DNA of 45,148 nucleotides from contig JAHEBA010000019.1 of NCBI GenBank assembly GCA_024642465.1, positions 1 to 45,148 on the forward strand, given 5' to 3'. The DNA is from Alphaproteobacteria bacterium. GTDB taxonomy: Bacteria; Pseudomonadota; Alphaproteobacteria; Rhizobiales; Aestuariivirgaceae. Below are positions 28,113 through 37,471 of this stretch, one piece after another (within the stretch, counting starts at the first letter, position 1; every line of letters begins with the position of its first letter). Position numbers and translations under genes: made by a program. The notes beneath the pieces were generated by a model. The model had not been told where the DNA came from and did not search any database. It was given only the letters and a program-made list of their open reading frames with translations.

Positions 28113-28976
28113 TCACTCCCCCGTCAGCCACTCCACCCGCCACGCCGGATCGCCCGCCTTGAGCCGTTCGGCCAGCGCAGGCACGAGGACGGGTAGTTCC
28201 TCCGCCAGCGGCCACAGCGGGTTGACGATGATGAGGCCCGAACCCGCCAGCCCGCCATTGATCGTCACCGGCCTGACCAGAATCTCCGCCACCAGCATCC
28301 GCGCCATACCGGCCTCTGCCGCCGCCTCCACCAGCCGGTCCGACAGCCCGTCCCCCGTCACCGGGTACCACAGCATGAAGCAGCCGGTCGCGAACCTCTT
28401 GTACCCCTGCTTCAGCGTGGCGAGCGCCCGCTCTGCATCGTCAACGCGCTCGTAGGGCGGGTCGATCAGCACCAGCCCGCGCCGTTCCGCCGGCGGCAGG
28501 TTGGCCTTCACCGCCACGCCCGCCTCCTCGCGCGTCACCCGCACCCGCCCGTCGCCCGCATACTGCGCCGACAGCGTCTCGAAGTCCGCCGGGTGAAGCT
28601 CGTTGAACACCATCCGGTCCTGCGCCCGCGACAGCCGCGCCGCCACCTCCGGCGAACCCGGATAGCGCATTATCGCGCCACCGCCGTTCACCGCCGCCAC
28701 CGCCTGCCGCCACGGTTCCAGCAGCACATCCGCCGCCGCGTCCTCCAGCGCCAGCATCTTGCCTGCCCCGTCGATCAGCCGCCCCACGCCGCCCTGCCAC
28801 TCCAGCGTCTTGCCCGCCTCCACGCCGTCGAGGTCATAGACCCCCAGCCCTGCGTGCGCGTCCACCACGCAATAGGCCTTGTCCTTGCGCCCCATGTGCA
28901 CCAGCGCGTGCGCCAGCACCGCGTGCTTCAGTACGTCGGCATGGTTCCCGGCATGGTAGGCGTGGCGGTAGTTCAT
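28113..28976 (-). CDS. rlmJ: 23S rRNA (adenine-2030-N6)-methyltransferase RlmJ
   Basis: A 287-residue SAM-dependent enzyme that methylates A2030 of 23S rRNA (formerly YhiR). The N-terminus MNYRHAYHAGNHADVLKHAVL is the most conserved stretch of the family. The SAM pocket includes VVDAHAGLGVYDL, and the catalytic motif is LIDPPYER (DPPY). The C-terminal SGLIIVNPLWPL also fits. ATG 28976 begins exactly at this conserved N-terminus, with AGAGAGG about 11 bases upstream; the open frame extends about 99 codons further but is unlike any family. It precedes the DUF486 gene on the same strand with 71 bases between, possibly co-transcribed. Confidence 0.95.
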   Translation of the reverse strand: MNYRHAYHAGNHADVLKHAVLAHALVHMGRKDKAYCVVDAHAGLGVYDLDGVEAGKTLEWQGGVGRLIDGAGKMLALEDAAADVLLEPWRQAVAAVNGGGAIMRYPGSPEVAARLSRAQDRMVFNELHPADFETLSAQYAGDGRVRVTREEAGVAVKANLPPAERRGLVLIDPPYERVDDAERALATLKQGYKRFATGCFMLWYPVTGDGLSDRLVEAAAEAGMARMLVAEILVRPVTINGGLAGSGLIIVNPLWPLAEELPVLVPALAERLKAGDPAWRVEWLTGE

Positions 28977-29156
28977 CGCGTTATCGGCCTCTCTTTCCGT
29001 TGGTGCGCCGCAGCAGCCATGGATACCGGTTTTCCATCCCGGATTGCGACAAGGAAAGCGGCTGCACAATTCGGCCACAATGCTGCCGAAAGCCTGACAC
29101 CACGGCGCGGTTAATTGCGCATCGACAGTCCGATTCATCGAAGAGGGAAAAACAAG

Positions 29157-29594
29157 ATGATCAAACGCGTCCTCTACGCCACCGCCATTCTGGGTGTCGC
29201 CGCCGGCTTTGCCGTCGCAGGCGCACCGCAGTCCGACGCCGCCGGCCGCGGCCCCGCCGAGGTTACCGTCCACAAGAACTTCAACAACGCCATCGACGTA
29301 CCGGCCGAAGACAAGTTCATCCCCGGTCCGGACCCGATAGAAGGCGTGGGTGAAGGCGCCTACTTCACCGTCCTCGGCGTGGTCGAAGGCGGCCGCGAGG
29401 TCGTTGACGGCATCGGCGAGAACGGCGGCAAGGTGGCCGACGACGCCCAGGCCTATGGCCCGCCCGGCCTCGTCTCCGGAACAGTCAAGGGCGCAGCCCG
29501 CATCGGCGAAGGCGCCGTCATGGGCGCCGGCACCATCGGCTACGGCGCACTGAAGGGCGCCGGCTGCATCGTCACCTTCGGCGCAACCTGCTGA
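29157..29594 (+). CDS. Glycine-rich secreted protein, unknown family
   Basis: A 145-residue protein with a signal peptide (MIKRVLYATAILGVAAGFAVAGA). The mature half contains repeated Gly-Glu/Gly-Ala units: GVGEGAYF, GIGENGGKV, RIGEGAVMGAGTIGYGALKGAG, spaced like a short imperfect repeat, and ends with two cysteines (CIVTFGATC). This pattern could form a glycine-rich membrane-spanning hairpin or a beta helix-like strip. No known domain is recognised. ATG 29157 is preceded by GAGGGA at about 9 bases. A canonical terminator follows 33 bases after the stop, so the gene is a single unit. Confidence 0.72.
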   Translation: MIKRVLYATAILGVAAGFAVAGAPQSDAAGRGPAEVTVHKNFNNAIDVPAEDKFIPGPDPIEGVGEGAYFTVLGVVEGGREVVDGIGENGGKVADDAQAYGPPGLVSGTVKGAARIGEGAVMGAGTIGYGALKGAGCIVTFGATC

Positions 29595-29626
29595 TACCTG
29601 ACCGCAGCTGAATTTTGAACGTCAGA

Positions 29627-29653
29627 CGCCCCGGCCCCGCGCCGGGGCGTTTT
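29627..29653 (+). terminator. Rho-independent terminator
   Basis: CGCCCCGGC (29627-29635) and GCCGGGGCG (29641-29649) form a perfect 9-bp GC stem with a 5-base loop, followed by TTTT (29650-29653). It ends the transcript of the glycine-rich secreted protein gene. Confidence 0.85.
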
Positions 29654-29670
29654 GCGTTGCGGGGACCAAC

Positions 29671-29703
29671 AAGAGGCGCGGAGGAGCGAAGCTGCGACCG
29701 GGA
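29671..29703 (+). repeat. Dispersed 33-bp repeat, copy A
   Basis: Begins AAGAGGCGCGGAGGAGCG and ends CGACCGGGA. It matches 29 of 33 bases of the copy at 33268-33300. A more diverged copy follows directly at 29708. It sits in the non-coding stretch after the terminator at 29627. Confidence 0.6.
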
Positions 29704-29707
29704 CAAA

Positions 29708-29754
29708 ACAAGAGGCGAGAAGGAGAGCGTCGCAGGCGGTATCCGACCGGGACT
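29708..29754 (+). repeat. Dispersed repeat, diverged copy B
   Basis: Begins ACAAGAGGCGAGAAGGAGAG and ends CCGACCGGGACT. It shares the AAGAGGCG opening and CGACCGGGAC close with copy A and carries about 14 extra bases in the middle. Part of a 343-base gene-free stretch (29595-29937) that also holds the terminator, copy A and a REP-like palindrome. Confidence 0.45.
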
Positions 29755-29763
29755 ACAACCATG

Positions 29764-29807
29764 TCATCCCGGACCGCGCGGGCGTTAGCCCGTCGCGTGA
29801 TCCGGGA
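29764..29807. repeat. REP-like palindrome
   Basis: TCCCGGA (29767-29773) pairs with TCCGGGA (29801-29807), and CGCG-CGGGC inside pairs with GCCCG-T-CGCG, leaving a 4-base loop GTTA. The leading GTCATCCCGGA belongs to the same alphaproteobacterial palindrome family as the element at 24023. Confidence 0.65.
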
Positions 29808-29937
29808 CCCAGGGCATGAGCTGTGCGAAGCACACATTACGCGCGACTAGCGCCTATGCGCCAGCCAAAATCTTGACCAATAGACATTTCGCCAATGACC
29901 ATGCACACTTCAAGGTCTGAGGAGTTCAGAGTCGCCA

Positions 29938-30235
29938 ATGTCGAAGGATGACGTTTACGGAACGGTTTGGGATGAGTCAGCTGTTCGGGTCGTCGTTGAC
30001 TCGTACTTTCAGTGCCGGTCGCTGGATCTTGAACGCAAAGACCACGACAGGTTGGCGAAACACCCCCTTCCATATGAGCAGCAACGAGGTCGAGTTCGCT
30101 CAGCGAACGAACCATCGTTACTCGATCATTCGGCTGTACGATTTCAGGCGGTCCGCTAAAGCCTTCCAAATTGAAAATCCCATAGAGCAAAGCGTTCATT
30201 TGCGGGCTGATGGCTACAAGGCGAGTTTCCGATGA
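29938..30235 (+). pseudogene. Decayed DUF3883-type gene, internal deletion and frameshift
   Basis: Two pieces of one protein family are read in different frames. From 29938 the first frame gives TVWDESAVRVVVDSYF, resembling the N-terminal start of DUF3883-containing proteins. From about 30019 the second frame (open 29948-30235) gives GRWILNAKTTTGWRNTPFHM followed by SSNEVEFAQ and RLYDFRRSAKAFQIENP, the DUF3883 core, where the KTT stretch and Asn-Glu are the family landmarks. The middle hundred or so residues expected between them are absent. So the gene seems to have lost its centre and its frame. Full-length relatives are often found in defence islands and near restriction genes. The region is visibly more A+T rich than its surroundings, suggesting a transferred islet. 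The assignment rests on pattern memory. Confidence 0.6.
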
Positions 30236-30447
30236 AGCAAACTAGTCACCGGCACTTTGCCAAGTGGAGTAGCCAGCTAGATCGCTACATGATCAAGAAG
30301 TATGCCCTCAGCATCGAACTTTCTGGTTGGGACGATGAACGGCTTCGTCGGCATTTTGACGATGGCGACACGCCCGAAGAGACAGTTGAATTCTATGCTG
30401 AAAAGTTTGACTTCATCGCTCGCGAAGACTTCCTTGCCTATCGCTAA
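30232..30447 (+). CDS. Small protein overlapping the DUF3883 remnant
   Basis: A 71-residue soluble, charged protein. Its ATG overlaps the stop of the DUF3883 frame by 4 bases (ATGA), the usual sign of translational coupling in an intact ancestor operon. Residues 20-60 look well ordered (KKYALSIELSGWDDERLRRHFDD, TPEETVEFYAEKFDF), mostly helical and acidic; I do not recognise a family. Codon use and base composition follow the A+T-richer remnant rather than the chromosome. It may be a leftover partner of the broken gene or an independently kept small protein. Confidence 0.55.
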   Translation: MKQTSHRHFAKWSSQLDRYMIKKYALSIELSGWDDERLRRHFDDGDTPEETVEFYAEKFDFIAREDFLAYR

Positions 30448-30454
30448 CACCCCC

Positions 30455-30892
30455 CTAGTGCACCAACCTCACCCTCGCCCGCTCGCCGCCATCCCGCCGT
30501 CCGGCCCAGCCGCCGCGGCGTGAGCCGCTTGCGCCCGTGAGCCCTGCATCGAACCGGGCCGCATCCACCATCATCCCGGCGAACAGCGCCAGCGCCCCAC
30601 CATCTTCGCCCGCTCCCGCCATACGCGCTGAGGCAGCCTTCGCTTCCGCCCCCACGTCCGCCGCCATCGGCAGCGAGAACGCCCATTCCAGGAACGCCAT
30701 GCGAGCGGCGGCGCCCAGTTCTTCGCGCGCCGCGCCGTCAGGCAGCGCCCGCATCTGTGCAATCAGGGTGTCGAGTAGCATGGCGGCGGGCCCTCGGCGT
30801 CTTGGCTGTTTGGGTCGGATCGGGATGAGCAAACCATCGGCGGGCGCACCCTGCGCCGGATTCGCTGGGCCCGCCATGGCCATCCGCGACAT
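30455..30892 (-). CDS. Hypothetical protein
   Basis: A 145-codon frame with no recognised family. The middle part (MLLDTLIAQMRALPDGAAREELGAAARMAFLEWAFSLP and FAGMMVDAARFDAG) reads as amphipathic helices and looks like real coding sequence, while the first ~37 and last ~25 residues are low-complexity Pro/Ala/Arg. No clear ribosome binding site is present at ATG 30892, and ATG 30781 (MLLDTL) is an alternative start. It faces the small islet protein, 8 bases apart, and diverges from the CBS gene. Confidence 0.5.
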   Translation of the reverse strand: MSRMAMAGPANPAQGAPADGLLIPIRPKQPRRRGPAAMLLDTLIAQMRALPDGAAREELGAAARMAFLEWAFSLPMAADVGAEAKAASARMAGAGEDGGALALFAGMMVDAARFDAGLTGASGSRRGGWAGRRDGGERARVRLVH

Positions 30893-31077
30893 GCCGCAAG
30901 CCGCCAGCGTCTTACCGATCCTTAATCACCAGACCGGTCCATCTGTGTTAAGATGATTGATAGCGCTGGGTGCGACGCCCGGTCTGCCTCGCCCGCGCGC
31001 ATCCGCGCCGGACCCCGCTCTCCTCGCCGCCCCGGCCTTCGCAATCCTTGCGACGCAACGAGAGGAGTATGCAAATC

Positions 31078-31518
31078 ATGTTCGTAAGCTCGATCCTGGC
31101 CGCCAAGGGCGGCAACGTGGCCATGGTCCCGTCCCGCACCACCGTGGCCCTCGCGGCCCAGCGCATGCGGCTGCAGAAGTGCGGCGCGCTGCTGGTCACC
31201 GACGACGGCGGCCGCACCATCGCCGGCATCATTTCCGAACGCGACATCGCCCGCGCCCTGCCCGACCACGGTGCCGAGCTCGGCGAGCTGCAGGTGTCGG
31301 AGCTGATGAGCCGCAAGGTCATCACCTGCCGCCCGGACGACAATGTCCGCACGGTCATGCGCACCATGACCACCCGCCGTTTCCGCCACATGCCGGTGGT
31401 GGGCGATGACGGCAGCCTGATGGGCATCGTCTCCATCGGCGACGTGGTCAAACACCACATCGACGAGCTGGAGCTGGAAACCAGCATCCTGCGCGACGTC
31501 GCCACCGCACATCATTGA
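31078..31518 (+). CDS. Tandem CBS domain protein
   Basis: A 146-residue soluble protein made of one CBS pair (Bateman module), which typically binds AMP, ATP or SAM. The first CBS spans about residues 15-70 (TVALAAQRMRLQKCGALLVTDDGG, IISERDIARAL) and the second about 80-135 (VSELMSRKVITCRPDDNVRTVMRTMTTRRFRHMPVV, GIVSIGDVVKH). Stand-alone CBS proteins of this size are common in alphaproteobacteria and their targets are mostly unknown. ATG 31078 (MFVSS) is preferred, because GAGGAG lies 10 bases upstream; ATG 31069 would leave only one base. A GC hairpin follows the stop. Confidence 0.92.
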   Translation: MFVSSILAAKGGNVAMVPSRTTVALAAQRMRLQKCGALLVTDDGGRTIAGIISERDIARALPDHGAELGELQVSELMSRKVITCRPDDNVRTVMRTMTTRRFRHMPVVGDDGSLMGIVSIGDVVKHHIDELELETSILRDVATAHH

Positions 31519-31533
31519 GTGCAGCAGCCTGAG

Positions 31534-31553
31534 CCCCGGCCGCCGCGCCGGGG
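31534..31553. terminator. Hairpin between CBS and LysR genes
   Basis: CCCCGGC (31534-31540) and GCCGGGG (31547-31553) form a 7-bp stem with a 6-base loop between two converging genes. There is no T-run. Confidence 0.45.
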
Positions 31554-31564
31554 TCCGTGGCGCT

Positions 31565-32461
31565 TCATCCGGGCGCGGCCGCCCCGCTGCGCCCCAACTC
31601 TTCGGCGAGAATGTCATAGACGATGCGGATCCGTATTGACGTCTTCAGTTCGCGATGCGTGACCAGCCACACCGGAAAGCGTATCGACGGCAAATCCGGC
31701 AGCAGCCGCACCAGCCCGTCCATCCGCCCGGCAATGTCGGTCATCATCACGCCGACGCCCAACCCCGCGCGCACCATCTCCCACGCTGCGACCGAGTTCT
31801 CCGTCATCAGGGAAAAGTTTGCCTCCGTAACCGGCAGGCCCATGCCCTGCAGGTGACGGATGAACCGTCCCTCACGGTCGAACCCGACGAAATCGGCGCC
31901 TGCCAGGTCCGTCAGCTCCCGTGGCGTCCCGTGCTGCCGCAACCAGCTTTCGGCGGCATAGAAGCCGGCTTCCGCCTCGCGGATCAGCCGGGCGACCAGT
32001 TCCGGTTCCTGCGGCCGCACGTGCCGGATGGCAATGTCGGCTTCCCGCCGGCGCAGGTCCGACAGGCTGTTCGAGGTGATGATTTCAAGCCGCAAGGCCG
32101 GCGCCTCGGCGCGGATGCGCCCCAGCACCGGCGGCAGCAGGTGCACGGCAACGGCATCGGTGGCCGAGATCGAGACAATCCCTTCAACCGCCTGGCTGTG
32201 GCCGCTGGCCGCCAGAACCATCGCGTCCGCCGCTGCCTGCATGGCGTAGACGTGGTCCACCAGGTCAAGACCGGCCTGCGTCGGTGCTAGCCGCTTGCCG
32301 AGCCGTTCGAACAGCGTCACGTCGAGCGCCTCTTCCAGCGCCGCCACCTGCCGCGACAGGGTAGGCTGGGTCAGCCCGAGCTTGCGCGCAGCCGCCGACA
32401 GCGACCCGGTCTCGACGGTGACGGCAAAGGCGCGAAGCTGATTCCAGTCCAGTCCATTCAT
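31565..32461 (-). CDS. LysR family transcriptional regulator
   Basis: A 298-residue LysR-type regulator. The winged helix-turn-helix has WNQLRAFAVTVETGSLSAAARKLGLTQPTLSRQVAALEEAL at residues about 5-45. The effector domain shows VSISATDAVAVHLLPPVLGRIR and DIAIRH. I start at ATG 32461 (MNGLDWNQ), as the longer frame (to 32662) would run through the divergent methyltransferase and has no family resemblance. Divergent from the SAM methyltransferase gene with an 83-base gap full of palindromes, so it probably controls that gene and itself, in the manner usual for LysR proteins. Confidence 0.94.
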   Translation of the reverse strand: MNGLDWNQLRAFAVTVETGSLSAAARKLGLTQPTLSRQVAALEEALDVTLFERLGKRLAPTQAGLDLVDHVYAMQAAADAMVLAASGHSQAVEGIVSISATDAVAVHLLPPVLGRIRAEAPALRLEIITSNSLSDLRRREADIAIRHVRPQEPELVARLIREAEAGFYAAESWLRQHGTPRELTDLAGADFVGFDREGRFIRHLQGMGLPVTEANFSLMTENSVAAWEMVRAGLGVGVMMTDIAGRMDGLVRLLPDLPSIRFPVWLVTHRELKTSIRIRIVYDILAEELGRSGAAAPG

Positions 32462-32544
32462 GCAAATACGTATATAGAAACTGCAAATTTGCGCAATTCT
32501 CTCAAAGTTCACGTATGATAAGAGTGGGTCAAAGGAGATTGACC
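32462..32544. promoter_or_regulatory. Divergent LysR/methyltransferase control region
   Basis: The 83 bases hold three perfect palindromes: ATACGTAT (32466-32473), GCAAATTTGC (32483-32492) and TTGCGCAA (32489-32496). TGCAAAT occurs twice, at 32461 and 32482. TATGAT (32514-32519) is a 5-of-6 match to a -10 box for the rightward gene, and AAAGGAG (32531-32537) is its ribosome binding site. LysR proteins commonly bind such palindromes in the divergent gap. Confidence 0.5.
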
Positions 32545-33210
32545 ATGACCACGCAGACCATGATCGCCGCCCCGGCGGACGCCGACGCCCGCTTCTGGAA
32601 CAGGATCGCGCGGAAGTACGCCGCCGGCTCCATTGCCGATCCGACCGGTTACGAGACAACAATCGCGCGCACGGCCTCTCTGCTTGAAGGCCTCGGCCAC
32701 GTGCTGGAGACCGGCTGCGGCACCGGCACCACGGCGCTGCGGCTTGCCGGCAATGCAGGGCACATCACCGCCACCGACATTTCCCCCGCCATGATCGACA
32801 TTGCCCGCGAGCGCCTCGCGGATTCTGGCACCGGCAATGTCAGCTTCCAGGTCGCGCCATCGGGCGCCGAACCGCTGGCAGCCGGTGGCTACGATGCAGT
32901 GCTCGCCTTCAACGTCCTGCATCTTGTGCAGAACCTGGACGACACGCTCGCCCACCTGCAGGCCGTCCTGAAGCCGGGCGGTTTGCTGATTTCCAAGACG
33001 CCGTGCCTGGCCGACATGAACCCGCTTATCCGCTGGGTGATGATCCCCGTCATGCAGATGATCGGCAAGGCGCCGCACGTCCTCAGCTTCACCTGCGGCG
33101 AGCTGGCCGGCGCGCTCAGGCGGCACGGGTTCGAGATCATCGCCGACGAACGCCACGCCTCGAAGGGCAAGGACACAAGGCCGTTTCTTGCCGCGCGCGC
33201 TGTCTCCTGA
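32545..33210 (+). CDS. Class I SAM-dependent methyltransferase
   Basis: A 221-residue methyltransferase of the ubiquinone/menaquinone-like superfamily. Motif I is [16 protein letters not shown], the acidic loop [18 protein letters not shown], motif post-[10 protein letters not shown], and motif [15 protein letters not shown]. The segment SKTPCLADM then [12 protein letters not shown] is hydrophobic and may form the substrate lid. Substrate unknown; a small molecule is more likely than protein. ATG 32545 has AAAGGAG with a 7-base spacer. Divergent from the LysR gene. The uvrB leader follows. Confidence 0.92.
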   Translation: MTTQTMIAAPADADARFWNRIARKYAAGSIADPTGYETTIARTASLLEGLGHVLETGCGTGTTALRLAGNAGHITATDISPAMIDIARERLADSGTGNVSFQVAPSGAEPLAAGGYDAVLAFNVLHLVQNLDDTLAHLQAVLKPGGLLISKTPCLADMNPLIRWVMIPVMQMIGKAPHVLSFTCGELAGALRRHGFEIIADERHASKGKDTRPFLAARAVS

Positions 33211-33267
33211 CACACCCCTGTCAGCAGGCCGTCCTTTATCTCCCCCCGCGCATCACTTATATGTCTC

Positions 33268-33300
33268 AAGAGGCGTGGAGGAGCGTAGCTCCGACAGGGA
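33268..33300 (+). repeat. Dispersed 33-bp repeat, copy C
   Basis: Begins AAGAGGCGTGGAGGAGCG and ends CGACAGGGA. It is 29/33 identical to copy A at 29671. It lies directly in front of the probable uvrB start and, if ATG 33261 were used, would be read as coding. Confidence 0.6.
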
Positions 33301-33311
33301 TCAGGAATAAC

Positions 33312-35912
33312 TTGGGACATAACAAGCAGAGCGGCGGGTTCAAGGAGGCTCCCCAGCAGAAGCTGGAGGGCTACGACGAGATTCCGGCTGCCGACGCCGT
33401 GCCCCGCGCTTTCGATCCCATCACCGGCCAGCCGATCTCCGAGGCCCTGCGCGCCCGGCCCGACCCCGCCGCCGGCAAGAAGCTGATGGAGGCCCGCAAG
33501 GCCGAGGCCGAGGAGCAGATGAAGCGCATCGCCGAGGGCGCCACCACCCGTCCCCGCGAAGGCCTGGAGCATCTGCGCCCCGAGCTCGACGACCTGCCGC
33601 GCCCGGCCGTGTTCGTGCCGCACCGCCCCGAGCGCCCGGTCAAGTCCGAGGCCGGCATCCCGCTGAAGATCGTGTCGGAGTTCGAGCCGCGCGGCGACCA
33701 GCCCACGGCTATCGCCGAGCTGGTCGAGGGCGTCAACGCCGCCGAACGCGACCAGGTGCTGCTCGGCGTCACCGGCTCCGGCAAGACCTTCACCATGGCC
33801 CACGTCATTGAGCGCACCCAGCGACCGGCGTTGATCCTCGCGCCCAACAAGACGCTGGCCGCGCAGCTCTATGGCGAGTTCCGCTCGTTCTTCCCGGACA
33901 ACGCTGTGGAGTACTTCGTCTCCTACTACGACTACTACCAGCCCGAAGCCTACGTGCCGCGCACCGACACCTATATCGAGAAGGAAAGCTCGATCAACGA
34001 GCAGATCGACCGGATGCGCCACTCCGCCACCCGCGCCCTGCTGGAACGCGACGACGTCATCGTGGTCGCCTCGGTCTCCTGCATCTACGGCATCGGTGAC
34101 GTGGAAACGTACTCCGCCATGACCTTCCAGCTGAAACGCGGTGAGCGCATCGCCCAGCGCCAGCTGCTGGCAGACCTCGTGGCGCTGCAATACAAGCGCA
34201 ACGACCAGGCCTTCGCCCGCGGCAATTTCCGGGTGCGCGGCGACACCGTCGAGGTATTCCCATCCCACCTGGACGACCGCGCCTGGCGGCTGTCCTTCTT
34301 CGGCGACGAGCTAGAGGAGATCCTCGAGTTCGACCCGCTCACCGGCCATAAGACCGCCATCCTCGCGTCGGTGAAGATCTATGCCAACTCGCACTACGTC
34401 ACGCCCAAGCCGACCCTCGACCAGGCCGTCAAGCGCATCAAGGCCGACCTGGCCCAGCGCCTCGACGAGTTCCACGCCGCCGGCCGCGTGCTGGAGGCGC
34501 AACGGCTGGAACAGCGCACCCTGTTCGATATCGAGATGATGATGGCCACCGGCTCCTGCGCCGGCATTGAGAACTACTCGCGCTACCTCACCGGCCGCGC
34601 GCCCGGCGAGCCGCCGCCCACCCTGTTCGAATACCTGCCCGACAACTGCCTCGTGTTCATCGACGAGAGCCACGTCACCGTGCCGCAGATCGGCGGCATG
34701 TTCCGCGGCGACTTCAACCGCAAGGCGACGCTGGCCGAGTTCGGCTTCCGCCTGCCGTCGGCGATCGACAACCGCCCGCTGCGCTTCGAGGAGTGGGAGG
34801 CCATGCGCCCGCAGACCATCCATGTCTCGGCCACGCCGGGCGCGTGGGAGATGGAGCGCACCGGCGGCGTGTTCGCCGAACAGGTCATCCGCCCCACCGG
34901 CCTGATCGACCCGCCGGTCGAGATCCGCCCCGTCGCCACCCAGGTTGACGACCTCATCGCCGAGTGCCACGACATAGCGGCGAAGGGCTACCGGGCCCTT
35001 GTCACCGTGCTCACCAAGCGCATGGCCGAGGACCTCACCGAGTACATGCACGAACAGGGCATACGCGTGCGCTACATGCACTCCGACATCGACACGCTGG
35101 AGCGCATCGAGATCATCCGCGACCTGCGGCTGGGCGCATTCGACGTGCTGGTCGGCATCAACCTGCTCCGCGAGGGCCTCGACATCCCCGAGTGCGCGCT
35201 GGTGGCCATTCTCGACGCCGACAAGGAGGGCTTCCTGCGCTCCGAGACCTCGCTCATCCAGACCATCGGCCGCGCCGCGCGCAATGTCGACGGGCGGGTG
35301 CTGATGTACGCCGACAAGGTCACCGGCTCGATGCAGCGCGCCATGGACGAGACCGAGCGCCGCCGCGCCAAGCAGCTGGCGTACAACGCCGAGCACGGCA
35401 TCACGCCGGAGAGCGTGAAGAAGAACATCGCCGACATACTCGACTCGGTCTACGAGGCCGACCACGTGCGGGTGAAGGCCGGCCACGGCACCGGCGCGTC
35501 CGTGGACGAGGGCGAGCTGATCGGCCACAACATTGCCGCCGTCATCGAGGACATGGAAAAGAAGATGCGCGCCGCCGCCGCGGACCTGGAGTTCGAAACC
35601 GCCGCCCGCCTGCGCGACGAGATCAAGCGCCTCAAGCAGACCGAACTGGCGGTGATGGACGACCCGCTTGGCAAGTCCACCGGCGCCATGGCAGGGCACC
35701 AGGACCGAGCGCAGCGAGGTAAGCGCGACCGCGCGCCGGCCGGTCAGGCCGCCCCCGAGGAGGCGTCGAGCGACAGCGAGACTGCCGTGAGCGCAAATTC
35801 AAAGATCATCACCCCCGAATCCCTCTGGCCCAAGGGCCGCCCCAAGGCCAACTCCACTGCGGGACGCCCCGGCCAGCGCGGCGGCTTCAAGGCGAACAAG
35901 CGGGGGAAGTAA
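33312..35912 (+). CDS. uvrB: UvrABC excinuclease subunit B
   Basis: Damage-verifying helicase-like subunit of nucleotide excision repair; it works with UvrA and UvrC. Walker A is [16 protein letters not shown], the damage-probing beta hairpin lies in [44 protein letters not shown] is the Walker B region, LRFEEWE a conserved stretch, and helicase motif VI reads [18 protein letters not shown]. The C-terminal UVR motif is [35 protein letters not shown]. After it comes a long low-complexity tail ([17 protein letters not shown], about 35690-35800). I suggest TTG 33312, with AGGA 5 bases upstream, because the in-frame ATG 33261 would translate a dispersed repeat; ATG 33261 is the alternative. The resulting protein has 866 residues, long for the family because of an extra charged N-terminus (~120 residues) and the tail. 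Confidence 0.96.
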   Translation: MGHNKQSGGFKEAPQQKLEGYDEIPAADAVPRAFDPITGQPISEALRARPDPAAGKKLMEARKAEAEEQMKRIAEGATTRPREGLEHLRPELDDLPRPAVFVPHRPERPVKSEAGIPLKIVSEFEPRGDQPTAIAELVEGVNAAERDQVLLGVTGSGKTFTMAHVIERTQRPALILAPNKTLAAQLYGEFRSFFPDNAVEYFVSYYDYYQPEAYVPRTDTYIEKESSINEQIDRMRHSATRALLERDDVIVVASVSCIYGIGDVETYSAMTFQLKRGERIAQRQLLADLVALQYKRNDQAFARGNFRVRGDTVEVFPSHLDDRAWRLSFFGDELEEILEFDPLTGHKTAILASVKIYANSHYVTPKPTLDQAVKRIKADLAQRLDEFHAAGRVLEAQRLEQRTLFDIEMMMATGSCAGIENYSRYLTGRAPGEPPPTLFEYLPDNCLVFIDESHVTVPQIGGMFRGDFNRKATLAEFGFRLPSAIDNRPLRFEEWEAMRPQTIHVSATPGAWEMERTGGVFAEQVIRPTGLIDPPVEIRPVATQVDDLIAECHDIAAKGYRALVTVLTKRMAEDLTEYMHEQGIRVRYMHSDIDTLERIEIIRDLRLGAFDVLVGINLLREGLDIPECALVAILDADKEGFLRSETSLIQTIGRAARNVDGRVLMYADKVTGSMQRAMDETERRRAKQLAYNAEHGITPESVKKNIADILDSVYEADHVRVKAGHGTGASVDEGELIGHNIAAVIEDMEKKMRAAAADLEFETAARLRDEIKRLKQTELAVMDDPLGKSTGAMAGHQDRAQRGKRDRAPAGQAAPEEASSDSETAVSANSKIITPESLWPKGRPKANSTAGRPGQRGGFKANKRGK

Positions 35913-35948
35913 TCCCTCCTGCCGTCTCCCCTGCTCCCCACTCGCCCC

Positions 35949-37442
<1,494 letters not shown>

Positions 37443-37471
37443 CGGTGTGCCCTCCCTGCCCGGCTTTGTGC

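Noticed and set aside
29837..30199. 120-codon leftward frame over the DUF3883 remnant
   Set aside because: The rightward frames carry the DUF3883 residues; this one has no family likeness.
32889..34268. Long leftward frames opposite the methyltransferase and uvrB (also 34311-35699)
   Set aside because: Antisense shadows with typical Leu/Val/His/Gly-rich composition; uvrB is certain.
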